From positions 1-45,681 of the forward strand of contig DATHDP010000105.1 of the NCBI GenBank assembly GCA_035318985.1: 45,681 nt of DNA, read 5' to 3'. Source of the stretch: VBAS01 sp035318985 (GTDB lineage Bacteria; Bacteroidota; Bacteroidia; Chitinophagales; Chitinophagaceae). Of this stretch, positions 16,066 to 25,300 are shown one piece after another. Below the pieces are notes generated by a model. The model was not told the origin of the DNA. It saw only the letters and a program-made list of their open reading frames with translations, and did no database searches. How positions within the stretch are numbered: the first letter of the stretch is position 1; each line of letters opens with the position of its first letter. Both the position numbers and the translations under genes were made by a program.

Positions 16066-16875
16066 TCAGGATTTAATTTGTTCTACAACTTCTATATCGG
16101 GGCGATGATAAACAGTAGAGCAGGAGGGAACACTTTTGGTGAGCCATACATTACCACCAATGATGCTATTATGTCCAATAATTGTTTCTCCGCCAAGAAT
16201 AGTTGCACCGGAATATATGATAACATAATCTTCAACCGTCGGATGTCTTTTTACTGATGCCATAGATTTATCTACACTTAATGCACCCAGGGTGACACCC
16301 TGGTAAAGTTTTACATGATCACCGATGATAGATGTCTCGCCTATCACAATTCCTGTTCCATGATCAATAAAGAAATATTCTCCAATCTCGGCAGCAGGGT
16401 GAATGTCTATTCCTGTTTTTGAATGAGCATATTCAGTAATGATACGTGGAAGCAAAGGAATTTTAAGATCGAACAATGCATGTGCAATGCGATAAAATGA
16501 AATTGCATAGAAACCCGGATAAGCTCTGATGATCTCAAATCTTGTTCTTGCAGCGGGATCTCCGGCTAGCAATGCTTCAATATCTGTATTTAGAATTCGA
16601 TATAGTTCAGGTGTATTGCTGAAGAAACGATCTGCTTTTTCTTTATTACCATTCGACATGCATCCACTTGTAGCATCTAATAAATTTATCAATTCTGATC
16701 TTAGATCGCTAAACCGTAATTCAACTTCTTTTTCAGATGAAAGATTGATATCAGATTTTTCAGGAAATAAAAGGCAAATGAGATCATTTACCCAGGTTGC
16801 AATTTCCTCATTAGGTGGTACAGTTTCGGTGTCTTTCTGTTGCTGATAAATGAATTTGTAAAATTCTTTTTCCAT
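16066..16875 (-). CDS. cysE: Serine O-acetyltransferase
   Basis: This enzyme transfers acetyl from acetyl-CoA to serine, the entry step of cysteine synthesis. At 269 residues it has a helical N-terminal domain (about 1-140) and a left-handed beta-helix of hexapeptide repeats (about 150-255). Catalytic-region motifs are IDIHPAAEIGEYFFIDHGTGIVIGETSIIGDHVKLYQGVTLGA, with the conserved His-Gly-Thr-Gly, and GGETIIGHNSIIGGNVWLTKSVP. The C-terminus ends PDIEVVEQIKS without an obvious cysteine-synthase-docking Ile tail. It is upstream of, and nearly fused in sequence to, cysM. Confidence 0.93.
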   Translation of the reverse strand: MEKEFYKFIYQQQKDTETVPPNEEIATWVNDLICLLFPEKSDINLSSEKEVELRFSDLRSELINLLDATSGCMSNGNKEKADRFFSNTPELYRILNTDIEALLAGDPAARTRFEIIRAYPGFYAISFYRIAHALFDLKIPLLPRIITEYAHSKTGIDIHPAAEIGEYFFIDHGTGIVIGETSIIGDHVKLYQGVTLGALSVDKSMASVKRHPTVEDYVIIYSGATILGGETIIGHNSIIGGNVWLTKSVPSCSTVYHRPDIEVVEQIKS

Positions 16876-16962
16876 GCTTTTAGTTTAATGGAAGCTATAA
16901 AATTATCGTATTTATCACACCAATTTGGTAGACTGTTGTATTAATTGTTTCCTAAATAAGAA

Positions 16963-16995
16963 AAAAAGCCCTGCCGGTAGACCGGTAGGGCTTTA
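16963..16995 (-). terminator. Strong terminator of fbaA
   Basis: AAAGCCCT(G)CCGGT and ACCGGTAGGGCTTT form a long GC-rich stem with A-rich and T-rich flanks, about 20 bases after the fbaA stop. The A7 run on the plus side gives a U-tract on the minus strand. Confidence 0.85.
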
Positions 16996-17013
16996 AATGA
17001 TTTGCATAGCTAC

Positions 17014-18081
17014 TTAAGCGTTCCTGTTAATACAGTTAAGATCTTCAAAAGCTATTTCAAGTCGTTTTATAAACGACTCTTCACCTTTACGCAACCATAC
17101 ACGAGGGTCGTAATGTTTTTTATTAGGTTTATCGTCTCCTTCAGGATTCCCAAGCTGACCTTGCAGATAACCTTCATTCTTTTTATAATTGTTTAAAACA
17201 CCTTCCCAAAAAGCCCATTGCAGATCAGTATCAATATTCATTTTGATTGCACCATAACCGATTGCTTCACGTATCTGGTGTTGAGGTGAGCCACTTCCGC
17301 CATGAAATACGAAATAAACGGGTTGAGGTGCTGTCTTTAATTCTTTTTCTATATAATCCTGGCTGTTCTTTAAGATCACGGGGCGCAATTCCACATTGCC
17401 GGGTTTATAAACGCCATGGACATTTCCGAATGCTGCAGCAACAGTAAACATTTTTCCAACCTTACTTAATTCTTTAAATGCATAAGAGACATCTTCCGGT
17501 TGCGTATAAAGCTTTGAATTTTCTATATCACTATTATCAACTCCATCTTCTTCGCCACCAGTAACACCCAATTCAATTTCAATTCCCATTCCTAGCGGTT
17601 TCATTCGTTTGAAAAACTCAACTGATGTATGAATATTCTCTTCAATTGGTTCTTCACTTAGGTCAAGCATATGTGAACTAAAAAGCGGTTGTCCTTTTTC
17701 TTTGAAATATTGTTCTCCTGCATCGATCAACCCACTGATCCATGGCAACCATTTTTTTGCAGCATGATCTGTGTGTAATATTACAGGCACTCCATAATAT
17801 TTTGCTACGTTATGAATATGCAATGCACCGGAAATGCCACCGGAAATATTTGCCTGCATTTTGTCATTAGGCATTCCTTTGCCCGCAATGAATTGTGCGC
17901 CGCCATTTGAAAACTGGATGATGACAGGTGAATTAACTTTTGCGGCAGTTTCAAGAACGCCATTGATGGTATTTGATCCGATCGTATTTACAGCAGGTAA
18001 TGCAAACTGGTTTTTCTTAGCATCGTTGTAAAGTGCTTCTAGTTCTTCACCGAATAAAACTCCGGCTTTGTATTTACTCAT
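17014..18081 (-). CDS. fbaA: Class II fructose-bisphosphate aldolase
   Basis: This is a zinc-dependent aldolase of glycolysis and gluconeogenesis. At 355 residues it has class IIA length. Visible motifs are FALPAVNTIGSNTINGVLETA (about 26-46), VILHTDHAAKKWLPWI (catalytic Asp and zinc-ligand His near 109-111), GIEIELGVTGGEEDGVDN (about 167-184, zinc region), AFGNVHGVYKPGN (zinc His), VFHGGSGSPQHQI (zinc His and phosphate loop) and KMNIDTDLQWAFWEGV. It has its own terminator downstream. It is unrelated in fold chemistry to the class I enzyme at 13703. Confidence 0.95.
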   Translation of the reverse strand: MSKYKAGVLFGEELEALYNDAKKNQFALPAVNTIGSNTINGVLETAAKVNSPVIIQFSNGGAQFIAGKGMPNDKMQANISGGISGALHIHNVAKYYGVPVILHTDHAAKKWLPWISGLIDAGEQYFKEKGQPLFSSHMLDLSEEPIEENIHTSVEFFKRMKPLGMGIEIELGVTGGEEDGVDNSDIENSKLYTQPEDVSYAFKELSKVGKMFTVAAAFGNVHGVYKPGNVELRPVILKNSQDYIEKELKTAPQPVYFVFHGGSGSPQHQIREAIGYGAIKMNIDTDLQWAFWEGVLNNYKKNEGYLQGQLGNPEGDDKPNKKHYDPRVWLRKGEESFIKRLEIAFEDLNCINRNA

Positions 18082-18189
18082 TTGTTTTTTGTTTCATGAT
18101 AAAATCCCGGCAGGCAATTTTCAAATGAGGCGCAAGATAATTGATTTATAAACTCATTTTCACGAACAGGTGTTAGAGTAGTGTTTGAA

Positions 18190-19557
18190 TTATTTACCCA
18201 ACGCCTGTATCACATCATATTTGGTAACGATATGATAATTGCCAGCTTCGTCTTTACTCAGTACCGCGCCATTTTCTTTATTGATCAGGGTGCTGAGCTT
18301 TTCAACCGGCGTATTAAATTCAACAAGAGGGTATGATGGTTCCATTACATTTTCAATCGTATCATTTTTTATATGGGGATTTGAAAATATCTTTTTGAAT
18401 AAACCATTCTCGCTGATAGCGCCTATCGGTCCATTGCCATTCATTACCGGAATATTTTCGATATCATATTTCTTCATCATATCTACAGCTTCTGCAACTG
18501 TTTGTGTGGGTTCTACGGTTACTAGTTTTTGTTTACCACTACGACTGCTAATAATATCCTTAAATGTTTTTACATCAAGAAAACCTCTTTCAATCATCCA
18601 TTGATCATTGTATACTTTGGCGACATATCGGCTGCCATGGTCATGAAATATGCAAACTACAAGATCATCTTTCTTTAAACGATCCTTTAATTGCATTAAT
18701 CCTTGTATACAACTGCCGGCACTATATCCGCAAAAGATTCCTTCTTCTTTTGCTAAACGCCTTGCCATGATAGCGCCATCTTTATCTGTTACTTGTTCAA
18801 AATGATCGATAACACTCATATCATAATTCCCGGGTACAAAATCTTCACCAAAACCTTCGCTGATATAAGGATGCACTTCATTCTTATCCACTTCACCTGT
18901 GCGAAAATATTTTGTAAGCAATGAACCAAATACATCAATGGCCCATATCTGTATGTTCGGATTTTTTTCTTTTAAAAACATGGCAGTGCCAGTAACCGTA
19001 CCACCGGTACCAGCAGTGCAAACAAGATGTGTGATCTTGCCATCGGTTTGGTTCCATATTTCAGGTCCGGTGGATTCATAATGTGCTTGCCGGTTTGCAA
19101 GGTTATCATATTGATTGCAGTGAAATGAATTTGGAACCTCAGAGGCTAATCTTTTAGCTACGCTATAATAACTGCGAGGGTCTTCAGGTAAAACATTTGT
19201 TGGGCAAACTATGACTTCGGCGCCAACTGCTTTTAGAATATCTGCTTTTTCTTTGGATTGTTTATCTGTAGTTACAAAAATGCATTTATAACCTTTAACG
19301 CAGGCTGCCAGTGCTAATCCCATTCCTGTGTTTCCTGATGTCCCTTCGATGATAATTCCTCCTGGTTTTAGCTTTCCTTCCTTTTCCGCTACCTCGATCA
19401 TCTTTACCGCCATGCGATCTTTAATAGAGTTACCGGGATTAAAATAATCAACTTTAGCCGCTACTATGCAAGGAAAATCTTTGGTGATCTTATTGAGTTT
19501 TATCAGGGGCGTATTACCGATCGTTTCAAGGATATTGTTTTTTATTTCCATATTCAT
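18190..19557 (-). CDS. Cystathionine beta-synthase-like PLP enzyme with two CBS domains
   Basis: This is a PLP-dependent beta-replacement enzyme of 455 residues. The catalytic part (about 1-330) shows ETIGNTPLIKLNKI, the PLP lysine in NPGNSIKDRMA (Lys 46), EGTSGNTGMGLALAA, CTAGTGGTVTGTAMFLKEKNP and FCGYSAGSCIQGL. Residues about 335-455 form a tandem CBS (Bateman) module (PTQTVAEAVDMMKKYDIENIPVMNGNGPIGAISENGLF and a second half), which often senses adenosyl compounds. The heme-binding N-terminus of animal enzymes is absent. It may act in transsulfuration or as a regulated cysteine synthase; a gamma-lyase is not in view. The start could be either of two nearby ATGs (19557 or 19551). Confidence 0.88.
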   Translation of the reverse strand: MNMEIKNNILETIGNTPLIKLNKITKDFPCIVAAKVDYFNPGNSIKDRMAVKMIEVAEKEGKLKPGGIIIEGTSGNTGMGLALAACVKGYKCIFVTTDKQSKEKADILKAVGAEVIVCPTNVLPEDPRSYYSVAKRLASEVPNSFHCNQYDNLANRQAHYESTGPEIWNQTDGKITHLVCTAGTGGTVTGTAMFLKEKNPNIQIWAIDVFGSLLTKYFRTGEVDKNEVHPYISEGFGEDFVPGNYDMSVIDHFEQVTDKDGAIMARRLAKEEGIFCGYSAGSCIQGLMQLKDRLKKDDLVVCIFHDHGSRYVAKVYNDQWMIERGFLDVKTFKDIISSRSGKQKLVTVEPTQTVAEAVDMMKKYDIENIPVMNGNGPIGAISENGLFKKIFSNPHIKNDTIENVMEPSYPLVEFNTPVEKLSTLINKENGAVLSKDEAGNYHIVTKYDVIQALGK

Positions 19558-19568
19558 TTGTTAGGGTA

Positions 19569-19576
19569 CAAAGTTA
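19569..19576 (-). promoter_or_regulatory. Candidate -7 box of the cystathionine beta-synthase-like gene
   Basis: The minus strand reads TAACTTTG followed by TACCC, an exact TAnnTTTG match typical of Bacteroidota promoters, 11 bp before the ATG at 19557. The mRNA leader would be very short. Confidence 0.5.
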
Positions 19577-19659
19577 ATCAGTTTGCTAAAATTGCTCATT
19601 TTATATCAATGGTACAAATAACCTTAAAGTGGTATTGGCGTTTGTATCAAAAAGTGTAA

Positions 19660-19720
19660 GTTAGCATGTCTCTACCCCTCCTCGCACTGTTAGCATGGTT
19701 ATACTCCTCGCCTGGTTATA
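19660..19720 (+). promoter_or_regulatory. Tandem direct repeats upstream of the CHAT/TPR operon, candidate operator
   Basis: GTTAGCATG at 19660-19668 and 19689-19697 are identical. Each is followed by CTCCTCGC (19678-19685 and 19704-19711). A further pair, GGTTATA, occurs at 19697-19703 and 19714-19720. The block ends 40 bp before the first ATG of the operon. The spacing suits a protein binding site, but no regulator is known and no -7 box is convincing here. Confidence 0.4.
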
Positions 19721-19760
19721 GGATCAATATTAATACTCGCTACCGAATAAAACTTTATCT

Positions 19761-20879
19761 ATGTCTGATTTTTTAAAAAACCTATGGTCCAAAATTTCCG
19801 GCTCAGAAAGATTTATGCCTTCAATTATTGAGTTTAAACCGGAACAAGTAGAAAGAGTAAAAGATCTGAGCGATTCTTTTTATCCTGATAAAAATTATTT
19901 TACGGTAAGGGTTAATGAATTGTTTTTACACAAGGACCGCGAATGGTTCAGAAAATATGATCCTGTTGTTTTTATTGCTTCTGAATTTGTTTATGACAAT
20001 AAAAAAGTAGAGATCCCATTTGTAGTTGGACCACACCTTATACAAAAAAGCCTTAATGAGGAATTAATAACTAATAATGGGTATGTTATCAGGAACACTA
20101 CGGTGGCCGGTACGCATCCTTTTAAAGGCGATCCTTTTACCCTTACAGTCGTATTGGCAAAACTTGAAAAGAAAGATTATTTAAGAGATGTGCTGAAACT
20201 GGTGGAGTCAGCTGCTTCTACTTACACCGGCGGTTTTGTAAATATGGTCAATAGCTATCTAAAGGTTTCGAAACTTGTATTAGATGGTATTGACACATTG
20301 TTCGATAAAAAAGAAGTATCAGGATTGATCGGACATAGAAAAACACTGATGTTAAATGCTCGTGATGATTTTAAACCCGGATATTTTGTTTTAATAAATA
20401 AGTCAGAAGTAGAAATTAGTGATGACATGGAGTATGAAGGAAAGAAATTTTTTGTTAAGGGAAATGGTGAGCTTTATTATGGTACTTCAATGGAAGAATC
20501 TGATCCCTATCGCGATGCCGATTATGTGCTGTACAGTGTATTGGCAACAAATAACAGGACAGATATTGATCAATTGCCATTCTATCCTCAATGGCAGGAA
20601 TTGCTTGGCTTTGCGATGCCGCTTACAAAAATATCAGAAGAACAATGGGAGTTGATCAAAGCAAAATTTTTTGCATTGCATGCCAATATGAGGCTTAGTC
20701 CTGACCTGATACGTGAACAGGTAAAAACATTAATTGAAACTTATAAGACCGAATTAAAAGAAATAAGAAAAGATAAAGAAGAGCTTGGTGCACAGGAGGA
20801 GCCCGAACAACCTGTTGTAAAAGACAAATGGGAAAAAGATATGGATTCAATGGCTGTTGATATTTTAAAAATGAAATAA
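19761..20879 (+). CDS. Unknown protein, first gene of the CHAT/TPR operon
   Basis: This 372-residue protein has no recognised family, signal peptide or membrane helix. The N-terminal two thirds look mixed alpha/beta (for example NYFTVRVNELFLHKDREWFRKYDPVVFIASEFVYDNKKVEIPFVVGPHLI). A middle segment, LRDVLKLVESAASTYTGGFVNMVNSYLKVSKLVLDGIDTLF (about 137-185), is helical with small residues. A beta-rich region follows (FKPGYFVLINKSEVEI, KKFFVKGNGELYYGTSM). From about 300 the protein is helical and charged, likely coiled coil (IREQVKTLIETYKTELKEIRKDKEELG), ending in a basic DILKMK. It is 10 bp before the CHAT protease gene, so co-expression is likely. It could be an adaptor, substrate or effector of the protease; this is inference only. 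Confidence 0.75.
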   Translation: MSDFLKNLWSKISGSERFMPSIIEFKPEQVERVKDLSDSFYPDKNYFTVRVNELFLHKDREWFRKYDPVVFIASEFVYDNKKVEIPFVVGPHLIQKSLNEELITNNGYVIRNTTVAGTHPFKGDPFTLTVVLAKLEKKDYLRDVLKLVESAASTYTGGFVNMVNSYLKVSKLVLDGIDTLFDKKEVSGLIGHRKTLMLNARDDFKPGYFVLINKSEVEISDDMEYEGKKFFVKGNGELYYGTSMEESDPYRDADYVLYSVLATNNRTDIDQLPFYPQWQELLGFAMPLTKISEEQWELIKAKFFALHANMRLSPDLIREQVKTLIETYKTELKEIRKDKEELGAQEEPEQPVVKDKWEKDMDSMAVDILKMK

Positions 20880-20889
20880 TGATCAACCT

Positions 20890-22302
20890 ATGAATGTAAA
20901 AGAGCTACGAATAATTGTGCAACCTGATAAGATTGGGATCACACGTTCTGTTGGTTCCCCGGAAACAGGAAATATAAACCGGGAAGTTATAAAACTTGAA
21001 TTGAGTATTGCCAAGATATTCCATAAAGTGCTGAATAAGTTCAGGGTTGTTTCAGCTTTTGAAAAGAATGATTATGAGATTTTGGGGAAAACTTTGTTTA
21101 AGGTTCTTTTTTTTGATCCACTTGTAAGAAAATTCTTTCTTGATGAGTTAGTTGAAGTAAGAGAAAGCCCTGATACTTATTGCAGAATATATCTTCGTTT
21201 CAAAGACTTAACCGGAGATATTCCGGAGTTGCCATGGGAGTATATGCTGGTTGAGGATGAGGATAGGAAAATATCAGAATTGTATCTCGCAGCAGACAGC
21301 AATCAGCGTTTTGACCTGATAAGAATAGTCAACGAAAATAAAATCTCGTTCACTCCAAAGAGTGATCAAAAACTGAATGTTGCTTTGATCGTCTCAAATC
21401 CACGAAATCAGCCTGAGGGTAGGTTGCCACTAGCTACTGATGAACTAAGTAATTGTTTTAAGCGCCTCAATCAAAAATTCGGAAGCCTGATAAATACGAA
21501 CGAAAGGGAAGATGAAAAACCTGACTTCAGAAATTTTGAAAACGATTTGGCTGAAGTCATCGCTCCTTTCAATGGTGAGCCATACGTCTTGCATTTTTAT
21601 GGTCATGCGCAGGCAAAAGACAAAGAATCCATGATAGCTTTTACTGACGAAAATCAAAACCTGGCCTGGATCAGTGATAAAGAGTTTGCTGCGATATTTA
21701 GTCAAAACACCAACATACAAAAACCACAATTAATAGTTCTGCAGGCGTGTGAAAGCGGGCAGGTATGTAATGCCAATACGGAAGATCCCGGAGGACTTGC
21801 TTATACTCTTGCCATGAATAACATTCCGGCAATAGTCGCCATGCAGAATATTGTACGTGAAGATGTATCTATTGATTTTATTGAACAGTTCTATACTTCG
21901 TTGCTAAATGGAGAGGATGTTGCAAGAGCCGTAACAAGAGGACGGCAATTCCTGGGTTGTGGAATAAGAAGAAACGGTGAAAAAAGAAAGTTGAATGAGT
22001 TTTATGATAACAACACATTTGGGACGCCATTACTTTTTATCAGTACAATTCAGCCAATAAGATTGATGCCTGAAAAAATTTCAAGTACCGTCGAAAAACA
22101 GGTGGTAAACAAAATATGTCCTAAGTGTAAAAAGATCTGGCAAAATGTAAAATTTGATAAAGATATCTGCACATATAATCGGTGCGGCGGCAGGCTCGAG
22201 CCCTATAAAGAAGATACTGCCATTGGTAATAAAAATGTTTCTTCTGACCAGGTCAAGGCAGAATTAAACCCCCAGTTACCGGGAAAAGCATCCTTAAACT
22301 AA
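20890..22302 (+). CDS. CHAT-domain caspase-like protease with C-terminal zinc ribbon
   Basis: This 470-residue cysteine protease belongs to the CHAT (caspase HetF associated with TPRs) branch of clan CD. Residues about 100-120 hold the usual lead-in (IPELPWEYML). The CHAT domain spans about 160-385, with VLHFYGHAQ (catalytic His 239) and LIVLQACESGQ (catalytic Cys 287). Further family signatures are GGLAYTLAMNNIPAIVAMQ, FIEQFYTSLLNGEDVARAVTRGRQ and NTFGTPLLF. The C-terminus adds a four-cysteine zinc ribbon (Cys 410, 413, 427, 432: CPKC and CTYNRC) and a short tail. Both catalytic residues are intact, so activity is expected. It lies between the unknown 372-aa gene and the TPR gene with 10- and 11-bp gaps. 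Confidence 0.9.
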   Translation: MNVKELRIIVQPDKIGITRSVGSPETGNINREVIKLELSIAKIFHKVLNKFRVVSAFEKNDYEILGKTLFKVLFFDPLVRKFFLDELVEVRESPDTYCRIYLRFKDLTGDIPELPWEYMLVEDEDRKISELYLAADSNQRFDLIRIVNENKISFTPKSDQKLNVALIVSNPRNQPEGRLPLATDELSNCFKRLNQKFGSLINTNEREDEKPDFRNFENDLAEVIAPFNGEPYVLHFYGHAQAKDKESMIAFTDENQNLAWISDKEFAAIFSQNTNIQKPQLIVLQACESGQVCNANTEDPGGLAYTLAMNNIPAIVAMQNIVREDVSIDFIEQFYTSLLNGEDVARAVTRGRQFLGCGIRRNGEKRKLNEFYDNNTFGTPLLFISTIQPIRLMPEKISSTVEKQVVNKICPKCKKIWQNVKFDKDICTYNRCGGRLEPYKEDTAIGNKNVSSDQVKAELNPQLPGKASLN

Positions 22303-22313
22303 CTGTTTTCGAA

Positions 22314-25300
22314 ATGAATTTTGACAAAGAATCTATATCAAAATTAATTGCTAATGCTTATCACCAGGCAGCTCTTGATCCCGTCAATGACATGTTTGTT
22401 ATTACTGAATTGCTTGAAAAAATAAAAACTAACCTGGTTGCTAAACAAAGTGAACCATACAAAGCCTGGAACGGTTTGGAACTCGATCGTTTTCGATTTG
22501 ATAAAGAAAATATCCTGAAAGTTTTTGTGCCGCTGCGACAAAAATATTTTGAAGAGCATTTTGAGAACATAAAAAAAAGTCTGCAAAATAAATTTGATTA
22601 CAAAACATGGTTCAATGAATACATTGATGCCATAGTTTATCTTTCAGGATCTGTATTTAATCCCTTGTGCTTGCATGATTTTCCTTTCACAACAGAACAA
22701 AAGAAGATCGTTGAAAAATGCAGGCAAATGAACGATCTGATAATGGATGGCAGATGGGCCGATGTGTTTCCTCTAACAAAAGAATTTTCGCAGTGTCCAG
22801 ACCTTTCGGCATTTCAAAAAAGTTCAATGCTGGTAAATATTGGTTACATACAACTTTTTTGGTATCCTGATTTTGAAGGATCCATAAAATATTTTGAAGA
22901 AGCCAGTAAAACAGATCCGGACAATGGCATGGTAGAAAAAGGATGGGGCGCATATTATTTAAAACTCCAGGATTATGATAAGGCGATCAAACATTTCGAA
23001 AAGGCGATGCAAATGGATCCTATAGACGTCGAGAACTATGGCCAAATTGGTGCTTGTCATAAGGAGAGAGGTGATTATGCGGTAGCAGAGCAGTGGTATC
23101 GGAATGCAATAAAATATGATTTTACAAATACCGATTCCTATTCCAAGCTGATACAATTATATGGGCAGTGGGATGCGGAAGCAGAGAAGCGTAATTTGAT
23201 CCCCGAATTGATCTATAAATGCGAGCTGCTGCTTCCCTCTGATAAATATGAGAATATGCTTTACAATATTTATCGTGATGCCGGCTATTCTTATTCTGTA
23301 GCTGGAGATTATTCTACTTCAGAAATGTATTATCAAAAAGCTATTGACCTAAAGCCTGAGTATACTATTGCTAAAATTGATTTTGCCTATATCAATGGAT
23401 ATCAAAAAAAGTATGATGAAGCCATAAGGATCCTGAAGATACTGGAAACCATTCCCAATTATTATGATGTGCATTTGGGTTTAGCATGGGTGTATGAACA
23501 AGTGGGACAATTTGATGAGGCATTATCAGAACATCAAAAATGTATTGCGATACGACCAGAATGGGCCGATAAATCTTATAACGCTATTGGTAAAATGTAT
23601 TTTGACCAAAAGAAAGATTATCTGCAAGCAAAAAAATATTATCAAAAAGCAATTAAGATCCGGGAAAAGGAAAACATTTACTACGATAACATGATCGATG
23701 CACTCGATCGGCTGGACGATGAAGAAAGTTTAAAAGAAAAAGAAGATGTTCTTATCAAACAATTTTCTATGAATCCAAAGAATGACCTGGTGGCCAACAA
23801 ACTCGGTGTACTTTTTTACAATACTGGCAAGATCGAAGAAGCAATACCGTATTATCAGAAGTCTATTGAAATAAATCCTGATAGCAATGTATACTATGAA
23901 AACCTCGGCCTGGCATACGAAGGGATAAAAAATGTTGAAAAAGCAGAAGAGTATTACATGGAAGCCCTGAGACATAAGGAAGAAAGCGAAACCTGCAACA
24001 GGCTTGGCATTCTTTATTATAAGAGAAATCAAAATAATGATACGGACAAGGCAATTGAATATTATCAAAAAGCGATTGGGCTAGACCCTGAAAATGCGGT
24101 GCTATATGAAAACCTGGGACTGGCTTATGAGCAAAAACAAATGTTGAAGGAAGCTGAGGAGGCATATATAAAGGCATCGGAAATTGAAAAAGTAACAGGT
24201 ATTTATTTTAACAGGCTTGGATATTTTTATTATACACATTTAAAACATGAGCTTGCAATAAAATATTATCTGAAAGCTATAGAAAGAGAAAAGGATATAC
24301 AGTTGTATAAAACAAATTTGGCATTGGCGTATGAAGCAAACAAAGAGCCGGAGAAAGCTGTTGATATTTATTTGGAGTTACTCGCAGAAAATAAAGCGGA
24401 TCATAATGTCAGGGCTTTGCTGGCATCCGCACAGTACTCAATGGGTGAAGCCTATTACAAGGATGCTTTGCAAAACTTGTTACAATGTTGTGAAGAAGAT
24501 CCAGGGAATATTTTATACAAAAAATACCTGGGTACACTGTATGAAGAAATGAAAGAGGCTGGAAAGGCATTTGATATATACAATGAACTGGTAAAAGAAA
24601 ATCCTAACGATGCAGACAGCAATAATAAGCTCGGTGTATTATACTATCGGAGAGGAACAAAAGAAGATGCTCAAAAAGCAATTTCCTATTATAATAAAGC
24701 GATCGAATTATCCCCTTCGGAAAGTATCTATTATCAAAACCTGGCATTAGCTTATGAAATTACTGGCGACAATGATAAAGCAGTAACCGCATACGAAAAA
24801 TCGATTGAGAAGGCATCACATGATGATCAATCTTATTCTATTTATGCCGAATTCTTTTTCAAAAATAATCAGTTTGAAAAGGCAGCTGAATTATATAATA
24901 AAGCGATCGAAATAAATCCTAATTCCTCATTATATTATCAAAATATCGGACTTACATATGAGCGACTTAATAAAAATAAAGAAGCGGAGGAAGCTTATCT
25001 TAATTTGCTAAAAATTGAGTCTCACAATGCCAATTTTCATAATAATTTGGGTGTATTTTATTTTCAAACACAACAGGTAGAAAAAGCCATTCAAAAATAT
25101 AAGGATGCCCTGGCGTTAGATCCGGATAGTATACTTTTTTATAAAAATTTGGCGATCGCTTATCAAGCCCTTGATAAAAAGGAAGAAGTGGAGGAAACAT
25201 ATCTCACGATATTAAAGAAGGATGCAGGTAATGATGAAATTCAAAATCTTTTGGGAGTGCTTTATTACAAAACGAACCAGGTCGAAAAAGCGATCAAAAA

